DNA of 34,941 bases from a virus. Below the pieces are notes generated by a model, which was not told the DNA's origin, did no database searches, and saw only the letters and a list, made by a program, of their open reading frames with translations. Shown here piece by piece: positions 1 to 9,786 of the stretch. The translations under genes were made by a program, and so were the position numbers. The DNA lies in the IMG/VR virus record IMGVR_UViG_3300023301_000045, positions 1-34,941 of that record. One strand, 5' to 3'. How positions within the stretch are numbered: position 1 is the stretch's first letter; every line of letters starts with the position of its first letter.

Positions 1-427
1 ACCCAGCCACTATAAATTGCCTAGCTGTTGCAACACTTGCACGTAAAGCAACATAAGCTGTCAATTGTTCAGCACTTAAATTACTGTCACCAGCAAAAAT
101 CCAATCGGTGTTATACATGATTTCATTAAAAATATTAGTAATATTTCTAATTTGACCACTAACTTGCTCTTCCATTTGTTTGACTTGAATAGGGAATACT
201 TCACGAGTAGCTATTACTTCTTCATCAGTAATCTCATAAGTGTACCCACCTAAAGACTCAGTCCATACATCATATTCAGGCTCAACATAAGAGTATGGCA
301 GGAAACCATATTGTTTATATTTTTCAGGATTTTTGATAGTATTAAAGCCACTAACGTTTTTAAAGCTAGACGGGACTTTCCCCGTTAGCGTAACTTTTCC
401 ATTTTCGACTAATGCATATTCACTCAT
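1..427 (-). CDS. tail-region protein, N-terminal part of a gene split by the contig ends
   Basis: This is the first 142 codons of a gene that continues at 34842-34710 once the ends are joined. The whole frame is 558 nt, or 185 aa plus stop, with no frameshift at the junction. The ATG at 427 follows AAGGAGACAAAT, a good ribosome site placed just after the stop of the fibre gene at 438. The N-terminus begins MSEYALVENGKVTLTGKVP and the middle is rich in acidic and aromatic residues (PYSYVEPEYDVWTE). The C-terminal half looks helical. I do not recognise the family. Its place between the repeat fibre and the RCC1 protein suggests a tail-fibre accessory or assembly protein, which is inference. Confidence 0.8.
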   Translation of the reverse strand, partial: MSEYALVENGKVTLTGKVPSSFKNVSGFNTIKNPEKYKQYGFLPYSYVEPEYDVWTESLGGYTYEITDEEVIATREVFPIQVKQMEEQVSGQIRNITNIFNEIMYNTDWIFAGDSNLSAEQLTAYVALRASVATARQFIVAG

Positions 428-437
428 ATTTGTCTCC

Positions 438-3400
438 TTATGCGAATGCCGCGCCAGCTTGTACGCCATACCAAGTGGTGCCGCCATTAACTGTAAATAA
501 TGTTAACACATCAACTCCGGAAGCAGTCCAAGTTGGTTGAACGCCTCCAGACCATTCAACAGATGCTGGCCAAGTTATTGCAAATGCACCACCATTTGTT
601 AATACAATTGAAATACTTGAACATTGACCTGAAGCAGCCGGATTAGACAAGGTAACAGTGGTAATCTCGCTAACGGTAGCACTAAATACGTTACCATCTA
701 CTAAATCAAATGTAACCGCCGCACCAGTATTGCCTTTAACACTAACTGTTTCGCTGTAATTCTTCATTTGCGCTTCTTGAAGAATATTAAAGTTAAAGTC
801 ATTAGTGGCGTTTAACACCGCTGCAGTAGCGGTGGTAACCAGAGTGCCAGTGGTTGGCAGTGTTACGTTAGTAGCGCCAGTAGTAGTCAGTGTTAGCGAG
901 TTAGCACCAGAAGTTACCAAGTTGCCGGCTAATGTAATAGTGCTTGCACCATTGTTGACACCCGTGCCGCCATAAATAGCACCAAGCACCGTACCATTCC
1001 AGGTACCAGTGGTTACTGTGCCTAAAGTGGTTATTGAAGCTTGCCCAACGTACGCTGCAGAGATATCAATAACTGGAGTTGCGCCACCAGTTGAGCTGAT
1101 GCGATTGGTTGTGCCAGTAACGCTGGTTACCGTGCCAGCTGCCACTGTTTGCCAAGTTGGCAATACACCCGCACCATTACTAGTTAACACCTGTCCCGAA
1201 GCCCCTAAGCCACTTACGTTTTGGAAAGCCCCGGTAGATGTGGTGCCAGCACAGATTAGCGAGAAAGCAGTAAAGGTTGTATTACCAGTACCACCGTATA
1301 CCACATTAACTGCCGTACCATTCCAGGTACCAGTAGTGATGGTACCTAAAGTTGTTAATGATGATTGCCCAACATATGTTGCTGCAATATCAACAACTGG
1401 AGTGGTAGAGGCGCCACTAATACCTACTCGGTCCGTAGTTCCGGTAACAGAGATTACAACTCCACCAGTAGTTGCTAAAGTACCGCTAGTTGGCAACGTT
1501 AAATTAGTTGCGCCAGTAGTGTTAAAGGTTATTGAGTTTGCGCCGGTAGTGATAAATGCACCACCAGTGCTAACATTACCACCTAAAGTGATAGTATTTG
1601 CGCCATTATTTACGCCAGTACCACCATGAGTTGAACCTATAAGAGTGCCATTCCAAGTGCCAGTTGTTACTGTGCCTAATGTAGTTATAGATGCCTGCCC
1701 GACATAAGCGGCAGAGATATCAATAGTAGGAGTTGAGCCGCCAGTAGAGGTGATTCTATTAGTTGTGCCATTAACCGCAGTAACTGTGCCAGCTGCAGAA
1801 TTCTGCCAGGTAGGTAATACGCCAGCGCCATTGCTAGTTAGCAATTGCCCTGATGAACCTAAGCCAGCAACTGATTGCAATGCGCCGGTTGAAGTGGTGC
1901 CACCACAAAGAACTGCGTATGCCGTAGCAGAGGCTAAACCAGTTCCCCCGTATTCTACGCTGATTACTGTTCCCTGCCAAGTGCCAGTACTGATAGTACC
2001 TAAATATATAATGGTTGATTGCCCAGTATATGCTGTCCCTATATTTATAATTGGATTTGTTGCAGGGCCGCCAACACTTATGCGACCAGGTGTACCAGTT
2101 ATGCTAGTAACGCTGCTGCCTACAATTGCTAAAGTACCAGAAGTTGGCAAGGTTACGTTAGTAGCGCCAGTAGTAGTAAGCGTCAATGAATTGGCGCCTG
2201 ACGTTACCAAGTTGCCGGCTAATGTAATAGTGCTTGCACCATTGTTGACACCCGTGCCGCCAAAGGAAGATGCAACTAATGTGCCTCTCCATATGCCAGT
2301 AGTTACTGTGCCTAAAGTGATAATGCTGCTTTGACCCTCATACGTTGCTGCAATATCGATTACCGGAGTGTTGCCGCCAGTAGAGGTGATTCTATTAGTT
2401 GTGCCACTTACTGAAGAAACTGCAGATAGCTGCCAAGTAGGCAGTGTGGCAGGACCATTGCTGGTTAACACTCTACCAGCAACGCCAAGGCCGCCTGGTA
2501 CGTTTTGGAAAGGTCCAGTTGGAGTTGTACCAGCACAAATTACCGAGTAGCTATTAAATGTAGTGGCGCCAGTGCCGCCATTAGCAACAGGTATTACGCT
2601 TGAAGTGCTGAACAATGTGCCAGTAGTTGGTAATGTAACGTTGGTTGCGCCGGTAGTGGTTAGCGTTAGCGAGTTAGCGCCAGAAGTGATAAACGCGCCA
2701 GCAGTAGTTACGTTGCCAGCCAATGTAATAGTGCTTGCACCATTGTTAACGCCTGTTCCGCCATAAGTTGCGCCAACTAATGTGCCGTTCCACACTCCGG
2801 TTGTAACGGTTCCCAGGGTAGTTATTGAAGCTTGGCCTACATAAGCGGCAGAGATATCAATAACTGGAGTTGCGCCACCGGTTGAGCTGATGCGATTGGT
2901 TGTGCCAGTAACGCTGGTTACTGGCGCAGTACCGCTTGAAGCTGCAGTCAATCTGCCATAAGCATCAACGGTTAATGATGCGTTAGTGTAAGAGTTAGCT
3001 GTTACCGCAGTAGTGGTTAGACCAACGGTTACCGCTGAAGGCGTGCCGCCAATTGCAATTCCGCCGGCACCAGCTGTAACAGTTTGCACTCCGGTAGAGC
3101 CTGCTGAAAATTGGGAAAACGTAATCGCACTTGTGCCCATAGTAGCAACGGTAGCTACTTGTAACCAGCCTAAATTAGCTAGGGTGTCGCCAAAAGTTGT
3201 AATAACGAAATCACCAGGCACGATTTCAGCAATTACATCGTAATCGGTTGCTCGAGTTAGCACCCAATTAGTTGCGCCGCTACCTACAGTTGTTACGGTG
3301 TAAATACCATTCTCAAAGTCTGAAGCTTGGTTTTTAACTAGTATTCTATTGCCAGCAACAGTTAACACGTTATCAACTGTTAATGCTGCTAGAGCCCCGC

Positions 3401-4094
3401 TGTTGGTTAATGTTGCGCCAACACCAGAAGCGCCATTAGCATAAGTGGCTGTTAGTGCGCCGGTAGTTCCTAAATCACATGCATTTTTAAAGGTAATGCC
3501 GCATGCTAGTGAATCCACGTATTGTTTAGTTGCCGCTTGCAACGCGCTAACTGGATTAGCACTTAATGTAACAGTTCCTGGGAAGACTGTAGTAGCGGAT
3601 AAACTTAGCACTGGATCAGCAGCTGTGCCGCCAACAGTAACTTGATTAACTGTGCCAGTAACGCTCTGCACGCCTCCGCCAACACCATTAGCTGCATTAG
3701 ATATGCGGCCAAGAGCATCAACAGTAACAGTAGGGTTGCTGTATACGCCAGCTGCCACACCAGTAGCAACTAAACCTAGAATTGGGTTTGCGCCTAGTGT
3801 TGAACTGATTTGGCCAGCAGCTCCATTAACAGTAGATACTCCGCCACTAGAAAGGGTTTGCTCTAACGACCATTCGCCGTTAGTGGAGGAGATTTGTAGC
3901 ACTACTGAGCCATAATCGGATGTTGCTACTAATGCAGCTAATTTGACAGAAAACTCCCCTGGATTTTGCTCAACTAAAGCAGTTAAATATCCCGGCACCG
4001 TTATTGTCGCCAACGTGTCATTCGTATTAATGTAAACAAAGGTTGGCTGCACACCAGCAAGCCCAGTTACGCCAACTTCATAATCTATAATCAT
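438..4094 (-). CDS. repeat-rich tail fibre protein, 1218 aa
   Basis: This is a probable host-recognition fibre. Residues 1-80 form a head module (TGLAGVQPTFVYINTND...PGYL) that is also found alone in the 84-aa protein at 32044-32298. The middle holds six imperfect copies of a unit built from the blocks GTTNRI.STGG.TPVIDI, YVGQ.SI.TLGTVTTGTWNGT and YGGTGVNNGAS, with TLTTTGATNVTLPT.GTL after several copies. Phage and prophage fibres commonly carry GTWNGT/GGTG-type beta repeats. The last 100 residues differ (DFNFNILQEAQMKNYSETV...) and may be a trimerising tip. The ATG follows AGGGGAACCCT. It is the penultimate gene of the leftward late operon before the contig junction. The receptor is unknown. 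Confidence 0.88.
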   Translation of the reverse strand: MIIDYEVGVTGLAGVQPTFVYINTNDTLATITVPGYLTALVEQNPGEFSVKLAALVATSDYGSVVLQISSTNGEWSLEQTLSSGGVSTVNGAAGQISSTLGANPILGLVATGVAAGVYSNPTVTVDALGRISNAANGVGGGVQSVTGTVNQVTVGGTAADPVLSLSATTVFPGTVTLSANPVSALQAATKQYVDSLACGITFKNACDLGTTGALTATYANGASGVGATLTNSGALAALTVDNVLTVAGNRILVKNQASDFENGIYTVTTVGSGATNWVLTRATDYDVIAEIVPGDFVITTFGDTLANLGWLQVATVATMGTSAITFSQFSAGSTGVQTVTAGAGGIAIGGTPSAVTVGLTTTAVTANSYTNASLTVDAYGRLTAASSGTAPVTSVTGTTNRISSTGGATPVIDISAAYVGQASITTLGTVTTGVWNGTLVGATYGGTGVNNGASTITLAGNVTTAGAFITSGANSLTLTTTGATNVTLPTTGTLFSTSSVIPVANGGTGATTFNSYSVICAGTTPTGPFQNVPGGLGVAGRVLTSNGPATLPTWQLSAVSSVSGTTNRITSTGGNTPVIDIAATYEGQSSIITLGTVTTGIWRGTLVASSFGGTGVNNGASTITLAGNLVTSGANSLTLTTTGATNVTLPTSGTLAIVGSSVTSITGTPGRISVGGPATNPIINIGTAYTGQSTIIYLGTISTGTWQGTVISVEYGGTGLASATAYAVLCGGTTSTGALQSVAGLGSSGQLLTSNGAGVLPTWQNSAAGTVTAVNGTTNRITSTGGSTPTIDISAAYVGQASITTLGTVTTGTWNGTLIGSTHGGTGVNNGANTITLGGNVSTGGAFITTGANSITFNTTGATNLTLPTSGTLATTGGVVISVTGTTDRVGISGASTTPVVDIAATYVGQSSLTTLGTITTGTWNGTAVNVVYGGTGNTTFTAFSLICAGTTSTGAFQNVSGLGASGQVLTSNGAGVLPTWQTVAAGTVTSVTGTTNRISSTGGATPVIDISAAYVGQASITTLGTVTTGTWNGTVLGAIYGGTGVNNGASTITLAGNLVTSGANSLTLTTTGATNVTLPTTGTLVTTATAAVLNATNDFNFNILQEAQMKNYSETVSVKGNTGAAVTFDLVDGNVFSATVSEITTVTLSNPAASGQCSSISIVLTNGGAFAITWPASVEWSGGVQPTWTASGVDVLTLFTVNGGTTWYGVQAGAAFA
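913..972. repeat. 60-bp direct repeat inside the fibre gene (second copy 2203-2262)
   Basis: The 60 bases at 913-972 and 2203-2262 are identical and encode the GGTGVNNGASTITLAGNLV block. Synonymous positions are conserved too, so the duplication is recent or is kept uniform by recombination. Recombination between the copies would remove 1290 bp in frame. Confidence 0.85.
1057..1130. repeat. 74-bp near-identical repeat inside the fibre gene (second copy 2848-2921)
   Basis: Positions 1057-1130 and 2848-2921 differ at one base by my reading. They encode the VTSVTGTTNRISSTGG and TPVIDISA block. Together with the 60-bp pair this shows the fibre grew by internal duplication of units of several hundred bp. 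Confidence 0.8.
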
Positions 4095-4112
4095 AGGGTT
4101 CCCCTAGGGTAG

Positions 4113-4487
4113 TTATTCTGGAAAAGTGTAAAATGCGACGGATACATGCGCGCTTGCATCAGCACTAATTACATGAACAACATCGCCAGCAGCTAAATAT
4201 TTAGCAGAAGGATTAAGTTCGCTAGTAGATGCAGCAAATGCGGCACCTGCTGGCACTGCTGCAGTTTCATTCACTGCAACCCAAACTGAAGTGCCTGGTT
4301 TATAAGAAAACACCGCAATGTATTTATCTTTAATTGCACCTAATGTGCCCATGCCGCCTGCTCCTGGTGTAGCAACAGTTGCTTCAGTTGCTGCCGCAAG
4401 TGTAACGGTGCTAATAGTGTTGCAAAAAGGTAGGCCAAAACCATTAACACCTTTAGAGTAAGTAGAAATATTGTATTGAGTGGACAT
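4113..4487 (-). CDS. small tail or virion protein, 124 aa
   Basis: This is a hypothetical virion-associated protein between the two large tail genes. The ATG at 4487 is preceded by AGGAG with seven bases of spacing. The sequence is rich in Ala, Val and Thr and alternates in a beta-strand pattern (TVTLAAATEATVATPGAGG, YLAAGDVVHVISADASAHV). It has no signal peptide or membrane segment. Its size and composition would fit a small beta-sandwich such as a fibre-associated or decoration protein. That is a guess from context; no family is recognised. Confidence 0.75.
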   Translation of the reverse strand: MSTQYNISTYSKGVNGFGLPFCNTISTVTLAAATEATVATPGAGGMGTLGAIKDKYIAVFSYKPGTSVWVAVNETAAVPAGAAFAASTSELNPSAKYLAAGDVVHVISADASAHVSVAFYTFPE

Positions 4488-4502
4488 GAAAACTCCTGTT
4501 AA

Positions 4503-6692
4503 TTAAAGAACGCCTAAGCGGGCGTCAGCGGTGTAATGGTAAGTAATGTATGGCGGAGAACTTGCAAGTCCTGTCAAACCCATCCCAAAAATGTTTACTC
4601 CGCGTATAGCATTTGCTGTAGAGCTTGAGCCAAATGCGCCAGTGGGAGTGGTGAGAGGAGCGTCATCGCTTAGTGGGAAGCTATCGCTACTCACATAATT
4701 GTAGCTAACCCGTGCTGCTGTTCCGGTTACCGGTGAGTAAAAGCTTAAAGTAGGAATTACTCTTAAAGTGTTTTTAAAGGCAATTTCAAAAGCAGCTGCA
4801 CGACCATTGTAAAATTTATTAAGCTCTGTATCATAAGACACCCAACCTTGGATGCTGGCTTTCATGCCAACATATGTAGCGGCAGTGCCTGGTAGCACGC
4901 CAGCATCGTAGGTTTTTTGGTAATAACGCTGACAATCTGCAAGAACTTCTTGTGTAGTTTGTGGCATTGGATCTGTACCAAAAGTTCCTCTTACTAGTGA
5001 AATAGATTGGAATTCAACCACCCCGCCAACCTCTATCGGTGCACTACTAACTACCATTGCAAAATAAGTGGCAACAGTTGCTGGCGCTGGAGCTCCAGTA
5101 GGGACCCAATAGTTAAAGCTAATGCTACGCAAAGAATCTTGGGTGCCGGTTGGGAACAGTGCCTGCATCGGGGCGTTAGAATTAGCGGCAACTTCATTCC
5201 AAGTGCCATTAAAAGATGTTGGTTGGCCATTGGCGCCTAGTGAACTAATTATTGATTGCCCAGCGTTGATGTCTGGCAAGTTAGCATCCGTGGTATACCA
5301 AAGTGAAACTCTTAGATTTAAACCTGCTGCCATAGAAACACCAGCCACTATCGAAGCTGATAATGGAGCATGTAAAAGTAATTGTGCTTCTTGAGTATCA
5401 AGATACTGTATTAAAGCAAATTGCGCTGGAGAGCCAGCAACGCACTCTAAACGATATGAGCCGGTCGTAGTCGTAGCTACGTTAAATGCACTTGCGGCGT
5501 TTTGATATAGTATCGTTTGATCCCAAGTATATTTAGATGAATTAGCGCCACCAGAAGCTGCTTGTATTCTGCCGCCAAATTGCGCTGGATTTAAAGCAAA
5601 ATCCCAGCCCACTAAGTAACTCTTAAGCGCTCTAGCTAATAAATTTGCTTTATAAACATGAAATAAATGATCTATTTGACGATTACCACTTTCTTGAATA
5701 AAAGGAATAACTTCGCCAGCACCACCAGTGCTAACCACTTGCACACTGCTTAATCTGCTTATATTAGTCGGTGATAAAACAATCTCAATACTAACATAAC
5801 CGGTGTCACCAGTATTTACGCTAGTAGATAAAGGTATTACCACTGAATTAGTAAAGTAGTTAAAATTAGCTGTAGCATTATTTGCTGCCAACAGTGTAGT
5901 AGCGGCACCGTTTGATGGACGATAATTAACCGTTACACCAGTATTGGCACCAAGTAATAAACCTGCTGAAACATACCCAGCATCATCACTTGCTGTTGCC
6001 CAAATAGCCGGGGTGTTTCTTAGTCTTTGTATCAATATAACTGAGCTTAAGTTGACCCCAGGAGTTATTTGCAAATAAAATGGTGGGTTAGTTGGGCTGT
6101 GTGAGCCGCCCGCAACTGGTACTAATGTAGCAGTTATATCACCTGAGTCTATATGCTGATAGAACAAAGTCCAGTCCGGGGCAATCTCAATAAATCCTGA
6201 GCTTGCACCTATAAAACTCACGGTTATAAAGTTAGCGTTGTCGTAATTAAACGCAATAAACTGTGGATTAGATATTTGGTTAGTTTGCACGCCATTATCA
6301 TTTAACGGGTCTTCAGAGCCTGCTAAACTTGGCCACGCTTGACGCGTAAATTGCTCAACTCCAGTCGCACTTTCCACCACGATATAATATAAGTCCAAGT
6401 TATCATCAGCATCATATGGGAAATAATATAAAGGCACATTATTGCCTGTCAAATCATCTATCGTGCCTGCGCCAGACAGGGTGATTGGATTAGGCAATGC
6501 AGTGTATTCATAAGCGCCCAAATTATTTGGACCAGTTAAAGTGTACACAAGCTTGGGTACTAAACGCTGAACATCACGATAAAAGTAAATCTTTCCGCCT
6601 GCAAGAGGAGCGCCGCTATCTTTATCGACAAAATATGGAGACAAGTCTGTCCCGGCCATATATCGTTCATCTAAGCCTGGAATAACTGCCAT
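4503..6692 (-). CDS. tail fibre/spike-like protein, 729 aa
   Basis: This is a large structural tail protein directly after the ejection genes, where P22 carries its tailspike. The start overlaps the previous stop (TAATG) behind AGGAGAGATAAATA. The N-terminus (LSPYFVDKDSGAPLAGGKIYFYRD and DLDLYYIVVESATG) matches a head domain widespread in phage fibre proteins, in which a short beta module describes a gain such as 'PLAGGKIYFY'. The centre is Ser/Thr/Asn-rich and probably beta-structured. The segment near residue 580 (TQEVLADCQRYYQKTYDAG) followed by about 130 residues resembles the C-terminal regions of other environmental phage tail proteins. No catalytic motif for a depolymerase is evident. 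Tail location is confident; fibre versus spike is not resolved. Confidence 0.8.
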   Translation of the reverse strand: MAVIPGLDERYMAGTDLSPYFVDKDSGAPLAGGKIYFYRDVQRLVPKLVYTLTGPNNLGAYEYTALPNPITLSGAGTIDDLTGNNVPLYYFPYDADDNLDLYYIVVESATGVEQFTRQAWPSLAGSEDPLNDNGVQTNQISNPQFIAFNYDNANFITVSFIGASSGFIEIAPDWTLFYQHIDSGDITATLVPVAGGSHSPTNPPFYLQITPGVNLSSVILIQRLRNTPAIWATASDDAGYVSAGLLLGANTGVTVNYRPSNGAATTLLAANNATANFNYFTNSVVIPLSTSVNTGDTGYVSIEIVLSPTNISRLSSVQVVSTGGAGEVIPFIQESGNRQIDHLFHVYKANLLARALKSYLVGWDFALNPAQFGGRIQAASGGANSSKYTWDQTILYQNAASAFNVATTTTGSYRLECVAGSPAQFALIQYLDTQEAQLLLHAPLSASIVAGVSMAAGLNLRVSLWYTTDANLPDINAGQSIISSLGANGQPTSFNGTWNEVAANSNAPMQALFPTGTQDSLRSISFNYWVPTGAPAPATVATYFAMVVSSAPIEVGGVVEFQSISLVRGTFGTDPMPQTTQEVLADCQRYYQKTYDAGVLPGTAATYVGMKASIQGWVSYDTELNKFYNGRAAAFEIAFKNTLRVIPTLSFYSPVTGTAARVSYNYVSSDSFPLSDDAPLTTPTGAFGSSSTANAIRGVNIFGMGLTGLASSPPYITYHYTADARLGVL

Positions 6693-8698
6693 TATTTATC
6701 TCTCCTCTTATCATTAACAACTGTGCTTACAACTTTAGCTGCCACAGGCTGAGCTTTAGAAGCTTGCGCTCCATTTTTTGCTTTATTTAAAATCTCACTA
6801 ATAACTGCATTTCTAAACTCTTCGTTAGTTAGATTATTAGTCATTCCTCTATTTCTAGCTGCAGTGGCACCCAAAGTAACGGCCGAACCAACTGGGCCAA
6901 GCAACGAGCCAGACACCGAGCCAGCAACCAAATCTTTAACCCGGCTTAAATCGCCTTGCAATCTACCACCAGTCTTAGGGTTAAACATTCTATTTAACGC
7001 TTCAGAGTTCATGCCGATTAACTTTTGCACATCTCTAAGCTCATCGCGTACCGCTTTATCTGGGAACAAAGCTTTAAACTGACGGTTACCTAATGCATCA
7101 AGCAAAGAATTTAACTTCTTAACTTGCAGGTCGCCTTCACGATTAAGTGCTGGTTGCAGGTAAGTGTAGCCCAGGATATTCTTTTGTTCTTCAGGTAATA
7201 AGTTTTGAATCTTAGTTATGCGTTGATACTTATCATGCGCTTTAGATGGTTTAATTATTTCTCTAACAATGCTTTCAGCGCTTTTGTTTTCACCAAGCAG
7301 CTTATAAACATCTTTATCTAAGAAGCTGGCAAAGTTTTTCTTATAGTTTGCATCAGCTGCTGATAATGCTTGCTGAAGTTCAGTTGAGCCACGGGTAGCA
7401 ACCTCTTGCTTGATATCATCTTTAAGTGCATTACCAAGCTTAATGTATAAGTCGCCAGTAAATCTATCGCTGGTAGCTGATGAATTAAGTGATTTACGGC
7501 CTTCAGAGTTTAATTTATTAGCTAAAATTTGCGCTTCTTTAAGTGTGACTGGCGATGATGCTTTAGCCCCTTGATCTAAATTAGTTACTCTATTTAGAAT
7601 GCGTTTAAATTGAGGGTCGGACTTTGCTAAGAACCCTTCTTTTAATGCGTCAGCGGTGTCGCTAGCTAGGCCGGAAAACTTTGGCAAATCTAAATTAAAA
7701 CTTTCTTTGCTAGCAAGGTTAGAGACATTCTCATATAAAGTGTTTTTGGCTTTAGTTTGTTTCTTAAAAGCTTCTTGTACTAAGTCTTTAGTTAATTGAT
7801 TAGTATCAGAGCCAAGATTTTCACCGCCAATCTTATTAAATACATTATTAACCTTGCCAGTAACCTCTGCTTCAATTTGTCCAAGCTTATTAGCTCCTCC
7901 GGAACCAATTCCTGGCACCAATTTGTTTTCAAATTTATTACTTAATTCAGATGAGCCAAGTATTCTACCCAAAGGAGTTTGTGTACCTTTAGCAGCCTGC
8001 TGGTTAGCTAGCAATTGTTCTATAGGCAATTCATTACCATACTTTTGCGCTAATCCGCCGGCTGATGGGTAAAGATTATTTTTTAAACCTTTAGCAAGCT
8101 GGCCAAGGCCGCTAAACTTAGCAAGCTGGCCAAGGCCGCCAAGTGCTGCACTACCAGCACCGCCAGCCAATGCACTCTTAAGTGTATTGCCAGCTCGGCT
8201 TTCGCCTTTGTTTACATACTGTGAAGCACCAAATAAGCCAGCTTCTGTGCCAGCAGCTAATGCATTTCCAAGTATGGGCCCAAAGCTAGGGATAGCTTGT
8301 GAAGCCACTGAGCCGCCAGCCAAAGCTGTAGGCAAAGTAGACCCAATGCCGCCAGCGACATTGCCCAGCAAAGAAGAAATCGGATCTCTTTTGTAAGATT
8401 GAGCATAATCTGCCTCTCTTTCAGCAGCTATATCTTTCAGAGCTGGATTGTTTGGCATTAAAGCCTGCATTAATCCTTGGGTTGTGCGTTCAACCCCGGT
8501 TCTAAACCCTGTAGTTGCGGGACCTTTGTTGAAAGAATCTATTGCTCGGATCCAAGCTGGCATACTAGATGGGTTTGGACTTGGGGGTGGAGTAGGAGCT
8601 GGTGCAAATCCGCCAGGTTCTTGCACTAATTCCCAAGAAGAATAGTCTGGCGCATCATTATCCTCAACTACTTCCCAATCAGAATAGTCTTTTTTCAT
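6692..8698 (-). CDS. ejection (internal virion) protein, P22 gp16 position, 668 aa
   Basis: This is probably an internal protein injected with the DNA. The N-terminus has two copies of a DYS.WE.V motif (DYSDWEVVED, DYSSWELVQE) seen in internal proteins of many podoviruses. It is followed by a proline-rich stretch (APAPTPPPSPNPS). Residues about 100-200 are Gly/Ala-rich and hydrophobic (GSTLPTALAGGSVASQAIPS). The remaining two thirds are predicted long helices with many Lys, Leu and Asn. The start overlaps the preceding stop (ATGA). It is the last of three adjacent genes in the order P22 uses for gp7, gp20 and gp16. Homology to gp16 is inferred from position and composition, not from a conserved motif. 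Confidence 0.75.
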   Translation of the reverse strand: MKKDYSDWEVVEDNDAPDYSSWELVQEPGGFAPAPTPPPSPNPSSMPAWIRAIDSFNKGPATTGFRTGVERTTQGLMQALMPNNPALKDIAAEREADYAQSYKRDPISSLLGNVAGGIGSTLPTALAGGSVASQAIPSFGPILGNALAAGTEAGLFGASQYVNKGESRAGNTLKSALAGGAGSAALGGLGQLAKFSGLGQLAKGLKNNLYPSAGGLAQKYGNELPIEQLLANQQAAKGTQTPLGRILGSSELSNKFENKLVPGIGSGGANKLGQIEAEVTGKVNNVFNKIGGENLGSDTNQLTKDLVQEAFKKQTKAKNTLYENVSNLASKESFNLDLPKFSGLASDTADALKEGFLAKSDPQFKRILNRVTNLDQGAKASSPVTLKEAQILANKLNSEGRKSLNSSATSDRFTGDLYIKLGNALKDDIKQEVATRGSTELQQALSAADANYKKNFASFLDKDVYKLLGENKSAESIVREIIKPSKAHDKYQRITKIQNLLPEEQKNILGYTYLQPALNREGDLQVKKLNSLLDALGNRQFKALFPDKAVRDELRDVQKLIGMNSEALNRMFNPKTGGRLQGDLSRVKDLVAGSVSGSLLGPVGSAVTLGATAARNRGMTNNLTNEEFRNAVISEILNKAKNGAQASKAQPVAAKVVSTVVNDKRRDK
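8091..8139. repeat. 22-bp direct repeat in the ejection-protein gene
   Basis: Two identical 22-bp units (8091-8112 and 8118-8139) with a 27-bp period encode GLGQLAK twice within the Gly/Ala-rich hydrophobic region. This is a simple in-frame tandem duplication. Confidence 0.7.
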
Positions 8699-9786
8699 TT
8701 ACGCTTTCCACCTTCGTATACGTCACGAGGGATAGTGATTGTTTCACCAGTTTTAGGGTTTCGTATGGTAACCATTTCGCCCATAGCTTCTTTTGGCTCC
8801 AAAGGAGATATATTATCGCCACGTAATTTAGCGAAACGTGCATTAGCTGCTTGGATTAGTGTCTCATCTATATAGCTCTGTGTTTTAACAAAAACTTCTG
8901 ACGAAACTAATGGTCTAAACACTCTAAACTCATTCATAGATGTTGCTTTTAAGTCCTTTAAAGCCTCAGAAGCACTGCTTGATCCTGCCAGCCTTGCACG
9001 AATTGCAGCTTGCTCAGATGCTAGCGCTCTTGAGGCTAAAAACCTTGCTTGCTTATCTACACTGGCTTTATCTTTCTTAAAACTATCGATTATTTGCGCA
9101 GGTGAAAAACCTTCAAAGGTTCGCGCATATGGCCCTAAGCCTTCACTAATAAACTTCGATAGCACTATATCTTCAGCCAATGTGGCCTCAGCTTGTCGCA
9201 AGCTAGATATAGTTGAATTAGTTGCTGCATATTTTCTTTCTGCATTCCTAGCCTGCTCTGGGGTTTTACCAACCATTGCTGCAAGCTCTTCTTGGCTGCC
9301 ACCATTCATATAATGTTGCGCTAACTGAGCATCGGTTAATTGTGGCGCTATGTCTCTGCCAACAGCAAGGGTGTTTTCCTGTGCTGGCTTACCAAGACTA
9401 CCCCATGGGCGCGTTTGCTGTAAGAAAGAACGGTTATCAATATTGCTTTGGGTGTTAGCTTGATTGAGCTGGTATTGGCGCATGGCATTTTGCACCGCAG
9501 GATGTTCGTCACCAAATTGTCTTCTAAGAAGCTCTATGCTTAATGCTTCTTGTGCTGGACCGGTTAAGTGGCCAAATTGCGACTGACGCTGCATGTTGGC
9601 AATATTAGCTTCTGCCATTGGTTCGGCATATTTTAACTGGGTTTTTTGCAATGCATTAGATAATTCATTGCCTTCCATCTGCTGTGCGATTTGCTGTGGT
9701 GCGGTTGATGCATTTTGCCCTTTAAGGAACTGCGATAACATATCAATCGTTCCTAGGCCGGCAAAGTTAGGTAAGTTTAAGGCCAT
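8695..9786 (-). CDS. ejection protein, P22 gp20 position, 363 aa
   Basis: This is a probable DNA-ejection protein. It has no signal peptide. The sequence is helical and Gln/Ala-rich (STAPQQIAQQMEGNELSNALQKT, QFLASRALASEQAAIRARLAG), like internal proteins that form a transenvelope channel. The short basic C-terminus ends in RDVYEGGKRK. It overlaps both neighbours by a few bases (ATGA with the next gene, TAATG with the previous), which indicates translational coupling. Assignment to the gp20 slot rests on order: 238-aa, 363-aa and 668-aa proteins after the tail hub. The start ATG has a weak ribosome site, as expected for a coupled gene. Confidence 0.75.
   Translation of the reverse strand: MALNLPNFAGLGTIDMLSQFLKGQNASTAPQQIAQQMEGNELSNALQKTQLKYAEPMAEANIANMQRQSQFGHLTGPAQEALSIELLRRQFGDEHPAVQNAMRQYQLNQANTQSNIDNRSFLQQTRPWGSLGKPAQENTLAVGRDIAPQLTDAQLAQHYMNGGSQEELAAMVGKTPEQARNAERKYAATNSTISSLRQAEATLAEDIVLSKFISEGLGPYARTFEGFSPAQIIDSFKKDKASVDKQARFLASRALASEQAAIRARLAGSSSASEALKDLKATSMNEFRVFRPLVSSEVFVKTQSYIDETLIQAANARFAKLRGDNISPLEPKEAMGEMVTIRNPKTGETITIPRDVYEGGKRK

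Noticed and set aside
1-101. T7-type direct terminal repeat
   Set aside because: The repeat lies inside a gene, is about the size of an assembly overlap, and joining the ends restores that gene. P22-like terminases usually package headfuls. Coverage would be needed to settle it.
1009-2766. Long open frames on the plus strand opposite the fibre gene (for example 1009-1629 and 1750-2334)
   Set aside because: They are Val/Pro-rich mirror images of the Thr/Gly repeats on the coding strand, have no ribosome sites and run against the operon.
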